A stretch of DNA of 64,000 bases from Algoriphagus sp. PAP.12 (GCF_026652115.1 NZ_JAPPSQ010000004.1:124001-188000); one strand, 5' to 3'; positions 54,560-62,762 are shown, counted from the first letter of the stretch. Notes: a model not told the origin generated them from the letters alone. Translations and numbers: made by a program.

Positions 54560-55378
54560 TTACTTTAGGTATTTTGCCATCAATTCCTTCATCTCATTCT
54601 GGAGTTTTTGAGCTTCTTGTCTTGCCACTTTGGCGAAATCCTTTTCAGAGGAAGCATAGATGATCCCCCTACTTGAATTGACCAAAAGACCACAAGTCGA
54701 ATTCATTCCATACTTGGCAACTTCAGAAAGACTTCCACCTTGAGCCCCAACACCTGGAACCAAGAAAAAATGATCAGGAGCTGACTTTCTTACCTCTCCT
54801 ATTAATTCACCACGGGTAGCACCTACTACATACATGAGGTTATCCGGCGTTCCCCAGTCTTGACTTTTTTCCAAAACTGATTTAAAAAGTGGTTTACCAT
54901 CTACAGCCTCGATCAATTGAAAATCCTGAGAGCCAATATTGGAAGTCAACGCAAGAAGGATTACCCATTTGTTCTCAAATTCCAAGAAAGGTGTCACAGA
55001 ATCTTTTCCCATATAGGGAGCGACGGTAATCGAATCAAATTCCATGGATTCAAAAAATGCCTTTGCATAGAGCTTGGATGTATTCCCGATATCTCCCCTT
55101 TTGGCATCAGCTATAGAGAAAACATCTTTGGGCATACACTCCAGAACTTTCTGCAATGTTTCCCAACCCTTTGGTCCTAAAGCCTCAAAAAATGCGATGT
55201 TCGGCTTGTAAGCAACCGCAAAGTCGGCAGTCTCTTCGATGATTTGTTTGCAAAAAGAGTAGATGGGATCAACTTCACTTTTCAGATGAGAGGGAATTTT
55301 AGCCAAATCAGGATCTAAGCCAACACATAAAAAGGAGGATTTTTTCTGAATTTGGGAAAATAGCTCTGCTCTGTTCAT
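54560..55378 (-). CDS. pyrF: orotidine 5'-phosphate decarboxylase
   Basis: A 272-residue TIM-barrel enzyme that decarboxylates OMP to UMP in pyrimidine synthesis. The active-site Lys/Asp array is D91-x-K93-x-x-D96 in [11 protein letters not shown], with K58 in AYKPN and [11 protein letters not shown] for the phosphate. It belongs to the longer (about 270-residue) group common in Bacteroidota. The ATG at 55378 gives the expected N-terminus [10 protein letters not shown]; an in-frame extension upstream is not needed. A -7 box at 55396-55403 predicts a leader of about 12 nt. Confidence 0.94.
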   Translation of the reverse strand: MNRAELFSQIQKKSSFLCVGLDPDLAKIPSHLKSEVDPIYSFCKQIIEETADFAVAYKPNIAFFEALGPKGWETLQKVLECMPKDVFSIADAKRGDIGNTSKLYAKAFFESMEFDSITVAPYMGKDSVTPFLEFENKWVILLALTSNIGSQDFQLIEAVDGKPLFKSVLEKSQDWGTPDNLMYVVGATRGELIGEVRKSAPDHFFLVPGVGAQGGSLSEVAKYGMNSTCGLLVNSSRGIIYASSEKDFAKVARQEAQKLQNEMKELMAKYLK

Positions 55379-55395
55379 CGAATTAATATTTTGCG

Positions 55396-55403
55396 CAAAG
55401 TTA
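55396..55403 (-). promoter_or_regulatory. TAnnTTTG -7 box of pyrF
   Basis: The minus strand reads TAACTTTG, matching the Bacteroidota -7 consensus, 17 nt before the ATG at 55378. A -33 TTTG is not clear. Confidence 0.4.
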
Positions 55404-55441
55404 AGAAAAGCCAATTACCATTTTCGGAGAAACTACATTTT

Positions 55442-55852
55442 ATGAAAACACTTCACATATTTTCAATCTTAAGCCTTTACCCATTTGTTACTTTTTCCCA
55501 ATCCATCGAAGGCCATTATAGGTATGGTGTGGAATTAGAAGATAGATTAGTAGAAATAACCCTGGAGTTTCCCCAAAAAGCCAGTGAATATTATGGAGTC
55601 TATGATTTGATAGGCGACCATTGTGGCGTTTATTATAATGGAGGTAGGATTGATTGCGAAATGGATGGTTCTTCAATATTTCTAAAAATGACCTCTGAAA
55701 ACACCTATATCGGAAAAATCAAAAGTGCTTATGGACTCGAATTTTCAGATCTGAAGATCATCTACAATCCAGAAAAAGACCAGGTCAATTGGGAAATCCT
55801 CATGCCTAGAGGACAGTTTTACTTCCCCTATGATGCAGTTTTTGTAAGGTGA
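55442..55852 (+). CDS. small secreted protein, function unknown
   Basis: A 136-residue protein with a signal peptide (MKTLHIFSILSLYPFVTFSQ). The mature part of about 117 residues is beta-rich by pattern and has paired cysteines (GDHCGVYY and RIDCEMDG). I do not recognise a domain. It starts divergently from pyrF and converges on the flippase-like gene, 4 bp away. No function is proposed. Confidence 0.6.
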   Translation: MKTLHIFSILSLYPFVTFSQSIEGHYRYGVELEDRLVEITLEFPQKASEYYGVYDLIGDHCGVYYNGGRIDCEMDGSSIFLKMTSENTYIGKIKSAYGLEFSDLKIIYNPEKDQVNWEILMPRGQFYFPYDAVFVR

Positions 55853-55855
55853 GAA

Positions 55856-56749
55856 TTAATTTTCCATGGATTTCTCATCCCAATCCACTTTGACAAAGGC
55901 CCCAACCAAAGACGTACCCGCAGTAATCAAAAAGAAAATCATGCTGAAGGCAACTGCGGCTGTTTCCTCGATTCCAGCATAAGTATGTGCATAGATAAAA
56001 ACCAACTCTCTTGCACCAACCCCACCAATAGTCAAAGGTAGAACTGACACGATGGAAGAAAGTAAAAAAACCAGTTGATATGCCAAGATTTGCTCTTGAA
56101 TCCCCAAAGCTCTTAGGATAAAATAAGCACAAATCAGTTGGGCAATTTGTCCTGCAAAAGACCATGCATTGGCAGAAACAAAAGAGGGAAGGAAATCCTT
56201 GAACAGAAACTTTTGAACTAACCAAAATGCCGGAATAGTCAGAATCAATCCTAAAACCATCAAAGCATTCCACCAGGTACTTTCCAGCCATGGAATGTCA
56301 ACCTGAACCAACAAAAAGAACACAAATAATAAAAAGACAATCGCAACCAAACCTCCCAATCTATCCAACAAAACCGCCTGAAGCAGCTTTTTTACAGCCG
56401 TTTTGTGGTGCTTATTGAGCAGATATACTTTATATCCATCCCCTCCAATGCCACCTGGAAGGAAGAGGTTGTAGAACATACCTATCAAATATAATCTCCA
56501 GTTTTGCTTTTCCGAGATGTACAAATCGATGTTTTTGAAATAAAGATTTAATCGAAAGGCAGTTGCTACTTTGCTAAAAACAAACAGGATAATGGCGGGA
56601 ATCAACCAGAAAAAATGTAGGGACTTCGCCAAATCCCACAGGGAGTCCGTGTCAATTTTTCGAAAAACCAAATACAAAGCCAAGCCGGTTAATACCAACT
56701 TGGCTGCAGTTTTTATTTTCTTGAAAATACTACTCGATTGATCAGACAC
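55856..56749 (-). CDS. lysylphosphatidylglycerol-synthase-TM-like / flippase-like membrane protein
   Basis: A 297-residue integral membrane protein of about eight segments, of the LPG_synthase_TM/UPF0104 family. FYNLFLPGGIGGDGYKVYLL and SVLPLTIGGVGARELVFIY are the two conserved hydrophobic glycine-rich motifs. No lysyl-transferase domain is attached. Members are thought to move lipid-linked molecules across the membrane. It starts 13 bp after the GT2 gene on the same strand, so a joint role with polyprenyl-phosphate sugars is likely. Confidence 0.85.
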   Translation of the reverse strand: MSDQSSSIFKKIKTAAKLVLTGLALYLVFRKIDTDSLWDLAKSLHFFWLIPAIILFVFSKVATAFRLNLYFKNIDLYISEKQNWRLYLIGMFYNLFLPGGIGGDGYKVYLLNKHHKTAVKKLLQAVLLDRLGGLVAIVFLLFVFFLLVQVDIPWLESTWWNALMVLGLILTIPAFWLVQKFLFKDFLPSFVSANAWSFAGQIAQLICAYFILRALGIQEQILAYQLVFLLSSIVSVLPLTIGGVGARELVFIYAHTYAGIEETAAVAFSMIFFLITAGTSLVGAFVKVDWDEKSMEN

Positions 56750-56762
56750 TAGAAATCTCTAA

Positions 56763-57758
56763 TTATATTCTATTGATACTCTCTGTAGCCTGAACTTCCA
56801 AACCAGTCAGAGTTCTACCTGAACCTTCGAAAACAGATTTGATAGTATAGGTTTTCTTATCCTGAGATTCGAAATAAGTTCTAACAATAATCTCTGCGAT
56901 GATCCCCGTTGTGATCAATTGAATCCCACCTAAAATCATGATAAAACCCAAAATCATAAGCGGTCTTCCCCAAATATCTTCTCCCATGATTTTCAAGATA
57001 AGCATGTAAAAACTGATCAAACCACCGATAAAAAATGAAATCAGACCGATTCCTCCAAAAAGGTGAATCGGACGCTGGAAATACTTTTGGAAAAAGAGCA
57101 TCAAAATCAAATCCGCCATCACCTTGAAGGTTCTGCTCAATCCGTATTTTGATTCTCCATGGATTCGAGGGTGATGCTTCACATCTACCTCAGTCATTTT
57201 AGCACCTTGCTGTTTTGCCAAAACTGGAATGAATCGGTGCAATTCTCCATAAAGCCCCATGTTTTGAGCAATCTCAGCTTTATAGACACGAAGGGTACAG
57301 CCGTAATCGTTCAAATAAACTTTGGTTGTATTTCTGATTACCCAGTTGGCGATTTTGGATGGAATCTTTCTCAATACAAATCCATCTTTTCGATTAGCTC
57401 TACGACCAGCCACTACATCCCAATCTTCATCCATCGCCTTTTGAAGCATGGTAGGGATGTCTGTTGGATCATTTTGCAAGTCACCATCCATGGTGGCTAT
57501 GTACACACCCGATGCCATATCAATCCCAGCAGCCAAAGCAGTTGTTTGTCCATAGTTCTTGTTGAAAATGATCAGCTTAGTCCGGTCATTCGCATATTTC
57601 TTCACCTCTTCTACTGTTCGATCTGTCGATCCATCTTCTATCAGAATGACTTCATAATCCAGCTTTTCCAAAGCGCCATAGGTCGCTTCCAGTAGAGGCT
57701 TGATGTTATCCTCTTCATTGTAAATGGTGATGACTACAGAAATAAGGGGCTTGCTCAT
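56763..57758 (-). CDS. family 2 glycosyltransferase, polyprenyl-phosphate sugar synthase type
   Basis: A 331-residue GT2 enzyme. The GT-A domain (about 6-220) has VVITIYNEEDNIKPLL, VILIEDGSTDRT, ATMDGDLQNDPTDIP (metal-binding DxD) and a late acceptor region. Two C-terminal transmembrane helices (about 230-305) are followed by a short tail, as in GtrB/ArnC-type enzymes that transfer a sugar from a nucleotide donor to undecaprenyl phosphate. The ATG at 57758 is kept; it is preceded by a full promoter (57774-57805). It leads a two-gene unit with the flippase-like gene. Confidence 0.88.
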   Translation of the reverse strand: MSKPLISVVITIYNEEDNIKPLLEATYGALEKLDYEVILIEDGSTDRTVEEVKKYANDRTKLIIFNKNYGQTTALAAGIDMASGVYIATMDGDLQNDPTDIPTMLQKAMDEDWDVVAGRRANRKDGFVLRKIPSKIANWVIRNTTKVYLNDYGCTLRVYKAEIAQNMGLYGELHRFIPVLAKQQGAKMTEVDVKHHPRIHGESKYGLSRTFKVMADLILMLFFQKYFQRPIHLFGGIGLISFFIGGLISFYMLILKIMGEDIWGRPLMILGFIMILGGIQLITTGIIAEIIVRTYFESQDKKTYTIKSVFEGSGRTLTGLEVQATESINRI

Positions 57759-57773
57759 GGGATAAAATTTGGT

Positions 57774-57805
57774 CAAAAATACGCCAAATAAATTCTAGGG
57801 GCAAA
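57774..57805 (-). promoter_or_regulatory. Bacteroidota-type promoter of the GT2 gene
   Basis: On the minus strand TTTG (57802-57805), a 20-bp spacer and TATTTTTG (57774-57781) match the consensus fully. The neighbouring CAAAACG-CCC-CGTTTTG inverted repeat (57802-57818) overlaps the -33 element and could be an operator. Confidence 0.62.
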
Positions 57806-57865
57806 ACGCCCCGTTTTGTTAAGCTTTTACAACATAAAATTTGGCTGGCAGTTCCCAAATCACCT

Positions 57866-57873
57866 TATCTTTG
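57866..57873 (+). promoter_or_regulatory. TAnnTTTG -7 box of the first GT39 gene (leaderless)
   Basis: TATCTTTG ends 3 nt before the ATG at 57877, with TTTG at 57840-57843 and a 22-bp spacer, slightly longer than usual. It supports the ATG over the earlier TTG at 57841. Confidence 0.48.
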
Positions 57874-57876
57874 TGC

Positions 57877-59529
57877 ATGATTTTTTCCCAGTCACCTGAA
57901 TTACGAATCAACCCATGGATCCTGATGGGTATTTTCTGCCTGTTAGTGGGACCTTTTGCCCTGAGTTTCAATATGAACTATCCCGATGAAATGTACTACA
58001 GGGATGCTGCGGTTGAGATGATGAGAAACGGAGACTACCTGACTACCTACTTGGGCAGTGGAGAACTTCGATTCAAAAAACCTATCCTTACTTATTGGGC
58101 AGTATTGGCTGGATTTAAACTTTTTGGTGTCAATGCTTTTGCTTCACGTATCTTTTTTCTTTTGGCAGGCGCAGCGACTGTCGGATTAACATTTAAGCTT
58201 TCCAAAATCCTTTTCAAAGAAGAAAAAATCGCAGCGGTTTCGGCTTTGATTATGGCAGCAAACCCAGTCTTGATTCTTTCAGCTGGCAGATCTATTCCTG
58301 ATGTTTTACTTGTTCTGACCATGACTTTGAGCGCTTTGGGATTTGCGGCTTATCTAAAAAATGATGGCCCGATCCCAAAATGGGCCCCTTGGGCTCTGTA
58401 CGGAGGATTGGCTCTGGCGTTTGAAGTCAAAGGCCTCCCGGCCGCGGCCTTGGGAGGAATTGGAATTGTATATCTCCTTTTAAATCCCTGGAAAAGAGTC
58501 TCTCTAAAAAGCCTCATCCATATACCTTCCTTATTGGTGAGTTCATTCATAGCCCTATTTTGGTTTTTGGCAATGTGGAAAATCCATGGACCAACTTACC
58601 TTGACAGCTTTCTCGGAGATCAGGTAGGCGTCAGGGTTGCCTCCAAAAGCTTTTTGGTTTTCAAACATGGATTGATTGCATTGGGATTGTTGATAGCCAT
58701 GTTTATCCCCTGGGTTTTATTGGCTATCCCTCAGGTTAAATCCTCCATTTCTAAAGCTTGGAAGGAAAACCCTCAATTTGCAGGTTTTGCTTTCCTTTGG
58801 GCTTTGGCAATTTTGGGAATGAGCGCCATGACAAGCGTGATGTATGAAAGATATCTTTTGCCAGTAGCCCCAGTTTTAGCTGTTTACCTAGGATGGATTC
58901 TAATCAATGGAGAATTTGAAAAGAGGAAGATGGGACTGAGAATTGCAACTCTAATATTCTTCACCTTGAATCTTGTTTTGTTTGGAGGCGGTATCTTTTT
59001 GGCGATCAAAGGCCATGCGATGTGGGCCATTCTCTTCCTCATCCTAGCTGTTTTAATTTATATAGGAAGACTGATATGGAAAGGCGAAAAGTTACCCAAA
59101 GCCATCACTTTTTCATTTTTGTTGATCTTCCCTGGATACACTCTTTTCACATCCCTGATCTCATTTCCTCACCAGGGACAACAGTTTAGCGAATTCATTG
59201 AGAGCGCAAATAAAAACTTTGAAACTATCGGCTTCAAAGGGAACAACCATACCAGCTCCAAAATCCGGATGTCACTATATCCAGAAACCCGATTAACCAA
59301 TTTGGAAAAAATAGGATGGCAGGACCAAGTTCAAGAATTCAAAACTCTGATTATTGAGGATAGCTTTTATGATTCTTTAAACCAAGAGCAATTCCAAATT
59401 CTAGATCAATCCGTCAATTGGAGTTCAAAAGCAATTCCTGATTTGATTAATACATTTGGAAAACCGGAATTCAACAGCATCTTAAATAAGACTGGCAAAA
59501 AGTTCTATCTCATTCAAAAAAAGCCTTAA
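57877..59529 (+). CDS. GT39-type (ArnT/PMT-like) membrane glycosyltransferase
   Basis: A 550-residue protein of about 12 transmembrane segments. The first periplasmic loop has the acidic signature NYPDEMYYRDAAVEMMRNGDYLT, then the RFKKPILTYW loop seen in ArnT-type enzymes. GT39 transferases use polyprenyl-phosphate sugars as donors and modify lipid A, other glycolipids or proteins on the periplasmic side. A soluble C-terminal part from about 440 ends in KKFYLIQKKP. The ATG at 57877 is supported by the promoter box. It shares its intergenic region with the divergent GT2 gene and converges on a second GT39 gene with a 4-bp overlap. Confidence 0.87.
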   Translation: MIFSQSPELRINPWILMGIFCLLVGPFALSFNMNYPDEMYYRDAAVEMMRNGDYLTTYLGSGELRFKKPILTYWAVLAGFKLFGVNAFASRIFFLLAGAATVGLTFKLSKILFKEEKIAAVSALIMAANPVLILSAGRSIPDVLLVLTMTLSALGFAAYLKNDGPIPKWAPWALYGGLALAFEVKGLPAAALGGIGIVYLLLNPWKRVSLKSLIHIPSLLVSSFIALFWFLAMWKIHGPTYLDSFLGDQVGVRVASKSFLVFKHGLIALGLLIAMFIPWVLLAIPQVKSSISKAWKENPQFAGFAFLWALAILGMSAMTSVMYERYLLPVAPVLAVYLGWILINGEFEKRKMGLRIATLIFFTLNLVLFGGGIFLAIKGHAMWAILFLILAVLIYIGRLIWKGEKLPKAITFSFLLIFPGYTLFTSLISFPHQGQQFSEFIESANKNFETIGFKGNNHTSSKIRMSLYPETRLTNLEKIGWQDQVQEFKTLIIEDSFYDSLNQEQFQILDQSVNWSSKAIPDLINTFGKPEFNSILNKTGKKFYLIQKKP

Positions 59530-61034
59530 TAAGCTCCAGTATGGATTGGAGTATATTTTTCGAGGTTTTTCCAAAACTGAATCTTGGCTGATCTGAGATA
59601 AACATCCCTGAAATAAATCGGATATTCCTCTTCAAACAACAGCTCCTCAAAATCTGTAACAGTCTCCGGACTATCTTCATGAAGACTCACATAAATCCCA
59701 ACGGACTCTTTCCCAACCTTTGAGTCCAAACTTTCCCACAAGTCAAATTGATTTCTTCTGGCACCCATAGCCGCTTGATACGTCTGAGGATGATCTGGGA
59801 GATAAAAAGCCAGCTCCGAGGAAACGTGATAGCTTTCAGAGAAGTAAAATGGTGCCTGCACTTTCAGGCTATCCTGAAGAAAAGTGATGCGGTCAGCAAT
59901 CTGATCATAACCCGCCATTCTTCTAAAGGCAGCTACTTCCACCTTTTCAATTCCGGTAGCTTTTTTCCAACCAAAAGCCTCTGGTAAAAACAAAATCAAT
60001 GGAAGTCCCAACCCCAATCCAACGGCCCAGGATTGATATTTTTTCCAGTTCAAGGAATTTTCAGAAAGTAAAAAGGCAAAAAAAACAGCCAGAGTCGGAT
60101 AGCTAAAGGCAATCCAATTGGCCTGAATTTCTGTTAAGAAGCTTAAAGCTCCGAAGGCTACAAAAGGAACTAATGCCGGAAGGAGTAGGAAAAGTGCATC
60201 AGGAACAGGTTGCTTTTTGAATCTCTTGACTCCCATCCACACAACAGGAATCATAAATATTGAAACCATCGCCAACTGACTCCCGATAAACTCTGAAAAA
60301 CTTTTCAAGGCATCAAGAATCGTCCTAGCCTCCTTTTCACCTTCAACGCCTCCCAAAGTGGCAATATGCTTAAAGGTTAAAAATCCATTTTGCATATTCC
60401 AGATCAAGCTTGGCAGGAAACCAAGCATAAATACCAGCCCAAACACTACAAATTCTTTAGAATTGGTTTTGAGATCCTTTTTCAAGAAAAGATAAAAGCC
60501 AAGGATCGGAATAATCAAGAGAATTACTGGCTTGGATGCCAATCCAAAAGCAGCTGCAATTCCTGCAAAAACCCACCATTTTATTTGTTTTTCTTTCAAT
60601 GCCTTAGCCAGCAAATACCAAGTCAAAATCCAGAAGAATGTCAATTCTGAATCGGTCATATGGAAGGTTGAGAAGAGTAAGAAGAAAGGCATCGAAATCA
60701 GAATCATACTTGCCCAGAAAGCAATTTTCTTCGATTGGAACAACAAATCAGCCAACTGGAATATCAGCCAGGCCGATCCTATTCCCAGGATGGCAGGCAC
60801 AATTCGAATTGCAAATTCATTGATACCAAAAAGTGAAGTACTCAGGAAGTTGGTAACAGCCACCATCGGAGGCTTCGAATAGTAATGCCAGGCAAGATTC
60901 TGAGACCAAAGCCAATATTGTGCTTCTTCGGTAAACAGGTTGATTTCAGGCCTGAAAGCAAAAAGAATTTTCACCAATAGGAATACTGCTTGGACGATCC
61001 AAAAAAGGGTGACGTAGTAATTCGAACTTCTCAT
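59526..61034 (-). CDS. GT39-type (ArnT/PMT-like) membrane glycosyltransferase
   Basis: A 502-residue protein of about 11-12 transmembrane segments. The first loop contains EEAQYWLWSQNLAWHYYSKPPMVAVTNFL, the characteristic acidic and KPP pattern of dolichyl/undecaprenyl-phosphate-sugar transferases. A soluble C-terminal region follows the last helix (about 370-502), where many such enzymes carry an acceptor-binding domain. Together with the other GT39 protein it would use donors made by the nearby GT2 enzyme. It overlaps the first GT39 gene's stop by 4 bp. Acceptor unknown. Confidence 0.87.
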   Translation of the reverse strand: MRSSNYYVTLFWIVQAVFLLVKILFAFRPEINLFTEEAQYWLWSQNLAWHYYSKPPMVAVTNFLSTSLFGINEFAIRIVPAILGIGSAWLIFQLADLLFQSKKIAFWASMILISMPFFLLFSTFHMTDSELTFFWILTWYLLAKALKEKQIKWWVFAGIAAAFGLASKPVILLIIPILGFYLFLKKDLKTNSKEFVVFGLVFMLGFLPSLIWNMQNGFLTFKHIATLGGVEGEKEARTILDALKSFSEFIGSQLAMVSIFMIPVVWMGVKRFKKQPVPDALFLLLPALVPFVAFGALSFLTEIQANWIAFSYPTLAVFFAFLLSENSLNWKKYQSWAVGLGLGLPLILFLPEAFGWKKATGIEKVEVAAFRRMAGYDQIADRITFLQDSLKVQAPFYFSESYHVSSELAFYLPDHPQTYQAAMGARRNQFDLWESLDSKVGKESVGIYVSLHEDSPETVTDFEELLFEEEYPIYFRDVYLRSAKIQFWKNLEKYTPIHTGAY

Positions 61035-61048
61035 CAGGGGAAATTAAC

Positions 61049-61079
61049 CAAAAAATAAACCCCCGGGTTTCCGGGGGTT
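61049..61079 (-). terminator. Rho-independent terminator of the xerC-hpf unit
   Basis: On the minus strand AACCCCCGG (61071-61079 strand-complement) pairs with CCGGGGGTT (61058-61066) around AAAC, then TTTATTTTTT. It lies 22 bp after hpf and separates it from the GT39 gene. Confidence 0.92.
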
Positions 61080-61100
61080 CGAATTTGTTTGGATTTATTG

Positions 61101-61406
61101 CTATTGCTTAGCCAGCACTACTTTTTCTTTGTGCTTTTTGATTTGTCTTCGAAGACCTTCAATCGCCTCGTCGGCAGCCCCTTCGAAGGAGTCGGTTTGG
61201 TGTTTTGCGAAAAACTGCTTGCCAGGAACATTCAATTTAATCTCGACAATTTTATTTTCATTCCTTTCGTTTTTGTCCAATCTCATATAGACCTCGCCAT
61301 CTAATATTCGGTCATAAAAGGTATCCAACTTATCAGCTTTCTTCTGAATAAAATCGATCAATTTTTGATCGGCGTCAAAGTGGATGGAGTGCATCTGCAG
61401 TTTCAT
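61101..61406 (-). CDS. hpf: ribosome hibernation promoting factor (HPF/RaiA family, short form)
   Basis: A 101-residue protein that binds the small subunit decoding site and stabilises idle ribosomes. MKLQMHSIHFDADQKLIDFIQKKADKLDTFY opens the beta-alpha-beta-beta-beta-alpha fold; the Lys/Arg-rich tail LRRQIKKHKEK is typical. The ATG at 61406 matches the family start. No C-terminal dimerisation domain is present, so it is a short form. It lies 34 bp after xerC in the same orientation and is closed by a strong terminator. Confidence 0.92.
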   Translation of the reverse strand: MKLQMHSIHFDADQKLIDFIQKKADKLDTFYDRILDGEVYMRLDKNERNENKIVEIKLNVPGKQFFAKHQTDSFEGAADEAIEGLRRQIKKHKEKVVLAKQ

Positions 61407-61440
61407 AATGATTTGCATTTAGGGTTGAACAATCTATTTA

Positions 61441-62325
61441 TTACGCTTTAGGATGTGCCTGTTCAAACACAGCCTTCAGTTTTTCCATGGAATTGTGGGT
61501 GTACACTTGCGTAGCAGCAAGGTTAGCATGACCAAGAAGGTCTTTGACAGCATTCAGGTCAGCACCCTTATTTAATAAATGGGTCGCAAAAGTATGTCTC
61601 AACACGTGAGGACTGCGCTTGCTTGTCTGCGCAAAAAGGTCCAGATACTGTCTGACAATGCGATAAACCATCATAGGATAGCTCTTTTTTCCTGAATTAT
61701 TCACAATAAAATAGTGACTTTGTCCTGCTTTCGGAAATGTTTCCTCAAATACTTTCTGATATGAAATAATATTCTGTTTGAGTCCTTTTGTAATGGGAAT
61801 TATTCGTTCTTTTTTCCGCTTCCCCAAGACCTTTACCTGATCTTGAATCAAATCTATATCCGACCATCTCAATCCAATTAATTCGGAAAGTCTCACTCCG
61901 GTCAAATACAAAAACTCCATTACTATCCGGTCTCGCTTTCCCTGAAAATTATCTTCATAAACGCTTTCTTCTAATACGGAAGCAATGCTCTTTTCTTGTA
62001 CGAATTCGGGGAGTTTTTTCGGATTTTTAAGGGATTTTAACTTATAGGTCGGATCCTGTTCGATCTTCCCATTTCTGAGCAAAAACTTATAATAGGATCG
62101 AAGAGTGGCTATTTTTCTATTCACTGAAGTCGTACTCAAACCTTGCTCAACAAGGTCTATCACCCAGGCTCTCAACTCCCTATGTGACACAAGGGTCAAA
62201 TCCTTTTGCTCGAAAGAAAGCTCAATAAATTCTTCTAGCTGGACTAAATCGCGTTGGTAAGCTTCAACAGTGTGGGGACTACTTCGCTTTTCGTATTCTA
62301 GATAGGTAACAAAAGAATCAATCAT
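61441..62325 (-). CDS. xerC: site-specific tyrosine recombinase XerC
   Basis: A 294-residue tyrosine recombinase with the complete catalytic set: R145 (TGVRLSEL), K169 (LGKRKKER), H240-x-x-R243 (PHVLRHTF), H266 (LGHANL) and nucleophile Y275 (ATQVYTHNS). The ATG at 62325 was chosen; an in-frame TTG at 62334 is 3 codons earlier. It is the second Xer gene of the window, and position between rpsU and hpf is the usual Bacteroidota location of one Xer recombinase, here called XerC. Its partner XerD is at 33812-34720. Confidence 0.84.
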   Translation of the reverse strand: MIDSFVTYLEYEKRSSPHTVEAYQRDLVQLEEFIELSFEQKDLTLVSHRELRAWVIDLVEQGLSTTSVNRKIATLRSYYKFLLRNGKIEQDPTYKLKSLKNPKKLPEFVQEKSIASVLEESVYEDNFQGKRDRIVMEFLYLTGVRLSELIGLRWSDIDLIQDQVKVLGKRKKERIIPITKGLKQNIISYQKVFEETFPKAGQSHYFIVNNSGKKSYPMMVYRIVRQYLDLFAQTSKRSPHVLRHTFATHLLNKGADLNAVKDLLGHANLAATQVYTHNSMEKLKAVFEQAHPKA

Positions 62326-62432
62326 ACAGCACAATTTCTTGAATTAAGATAGCTGAAAAAAAATCAAAAGAACAGAGAGTAAAGTCACATAAATGCCAAT
62401 TTTCATTAAAAAACTCTTGAAAAAATTGACCC

Positions 62433-62471
62433 AAAAACAAAAAAAGCTGGCATTCAATGGAATACCAGCTT
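62433..62471 (-). terminator. Rho-independent terminator of rpsU
   Basis: On the minus strand AAGCTGGTATTC (complement of 62460-62471) pairs over 12 bp, one wobble, with GAATGCCAGCTT (complement of 62444-62455) around CATT, then TTTTTTGTTTTTGG. It lies 25 bp after the rpsU stop and makes rpsU monocistronic. Confidence 0.92.
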
Positions 62472-62495
62472 CTATAATTTAATTCATCAAAGCAA

Positions 62496-62690
62496 TTATT
62501 TGTTTGCTTCCTCTTGCATTCTTTGCTTGTAAGCAGCTTTGATTACTTGATCTCTTCTTTTGATAGAAGGTTTTGTGAAGGCTTGTCTCGCTCTAAGTTC
62601 TCTGACTGCACCAGTCTTGTCAAACTTCTTTTTGAAACGCTTAAGCGCCTTTTCAATTGATTCGTTTTCTTTTACGTTAACTATGATCAT
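62496..62690 (-). CDS. rpsU: 30S ribosomal protein bS21
   Basis: A 64-residue, highly basic protein (MIIVNVKENESIEKALKRF...). The bS21 signature is the opening beta strand followed by ESIEKALKRFKKKFDKTGAVRELRARQAF and a basic C-terminal tail. It binds the 3' end region of 16S rRNA. In Bacteroidota bS21 helps bury the anti-Shine-Dalgarno sequence. Its own gene has a perfect Shine-Dalgarno (62698-62708), unlike the other genes here. It has a promoter at 62716-62747 and a terminator directly downstream, so it is transcribed alone. Confidence 0.96.
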   Translation of the reverse strand: MIIVNVKENESIEKALKRFKKKFDKTGAVRELRARQAFTKPSIKRRDQVIKAAYKQRMQEEANK

Positions 62691-62697
62691 GTTTTTA

Positions 62698-62708
62698 CAC
62701 CTCCTTTC
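62698..62708 (-). promoter_or_regulatory. strong Shine-Dalgarno of rpsU, 11-nt complement to the 16S 3' end
   Basis: The minus strand reads GAAAGGAGGTG, a perfect complement of CACCUCCUUUC in the 16S rRNA 3' tail. AGGAGG ends 9 nt before the ATG at 62690. I see no comparable sequence in front of the other genes of this window. Confidence 0.85.
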
Positions 62709-62715
62709 GCGGCCA

Positions 62716-62747
62716 CAAATGTATGGAAATTAATTAATAAAAAGAAA
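62716..62747 (-). promoter_or_regulatory. Bacteroidota-type promoter of rpsU
   Basis: On the minus strand TTTC (62744-62747, 3 of 4 matches), a 20-bp spacer and TACATTTG (62716-62723). Initiation near 62710 gives a leader of about 20 nt, made up almost entirely of the Shine-Dalgarno and its spacer. Confidence 0.58.
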
Positions 62748-62762
62748 GTAGCTTGATTTAAA

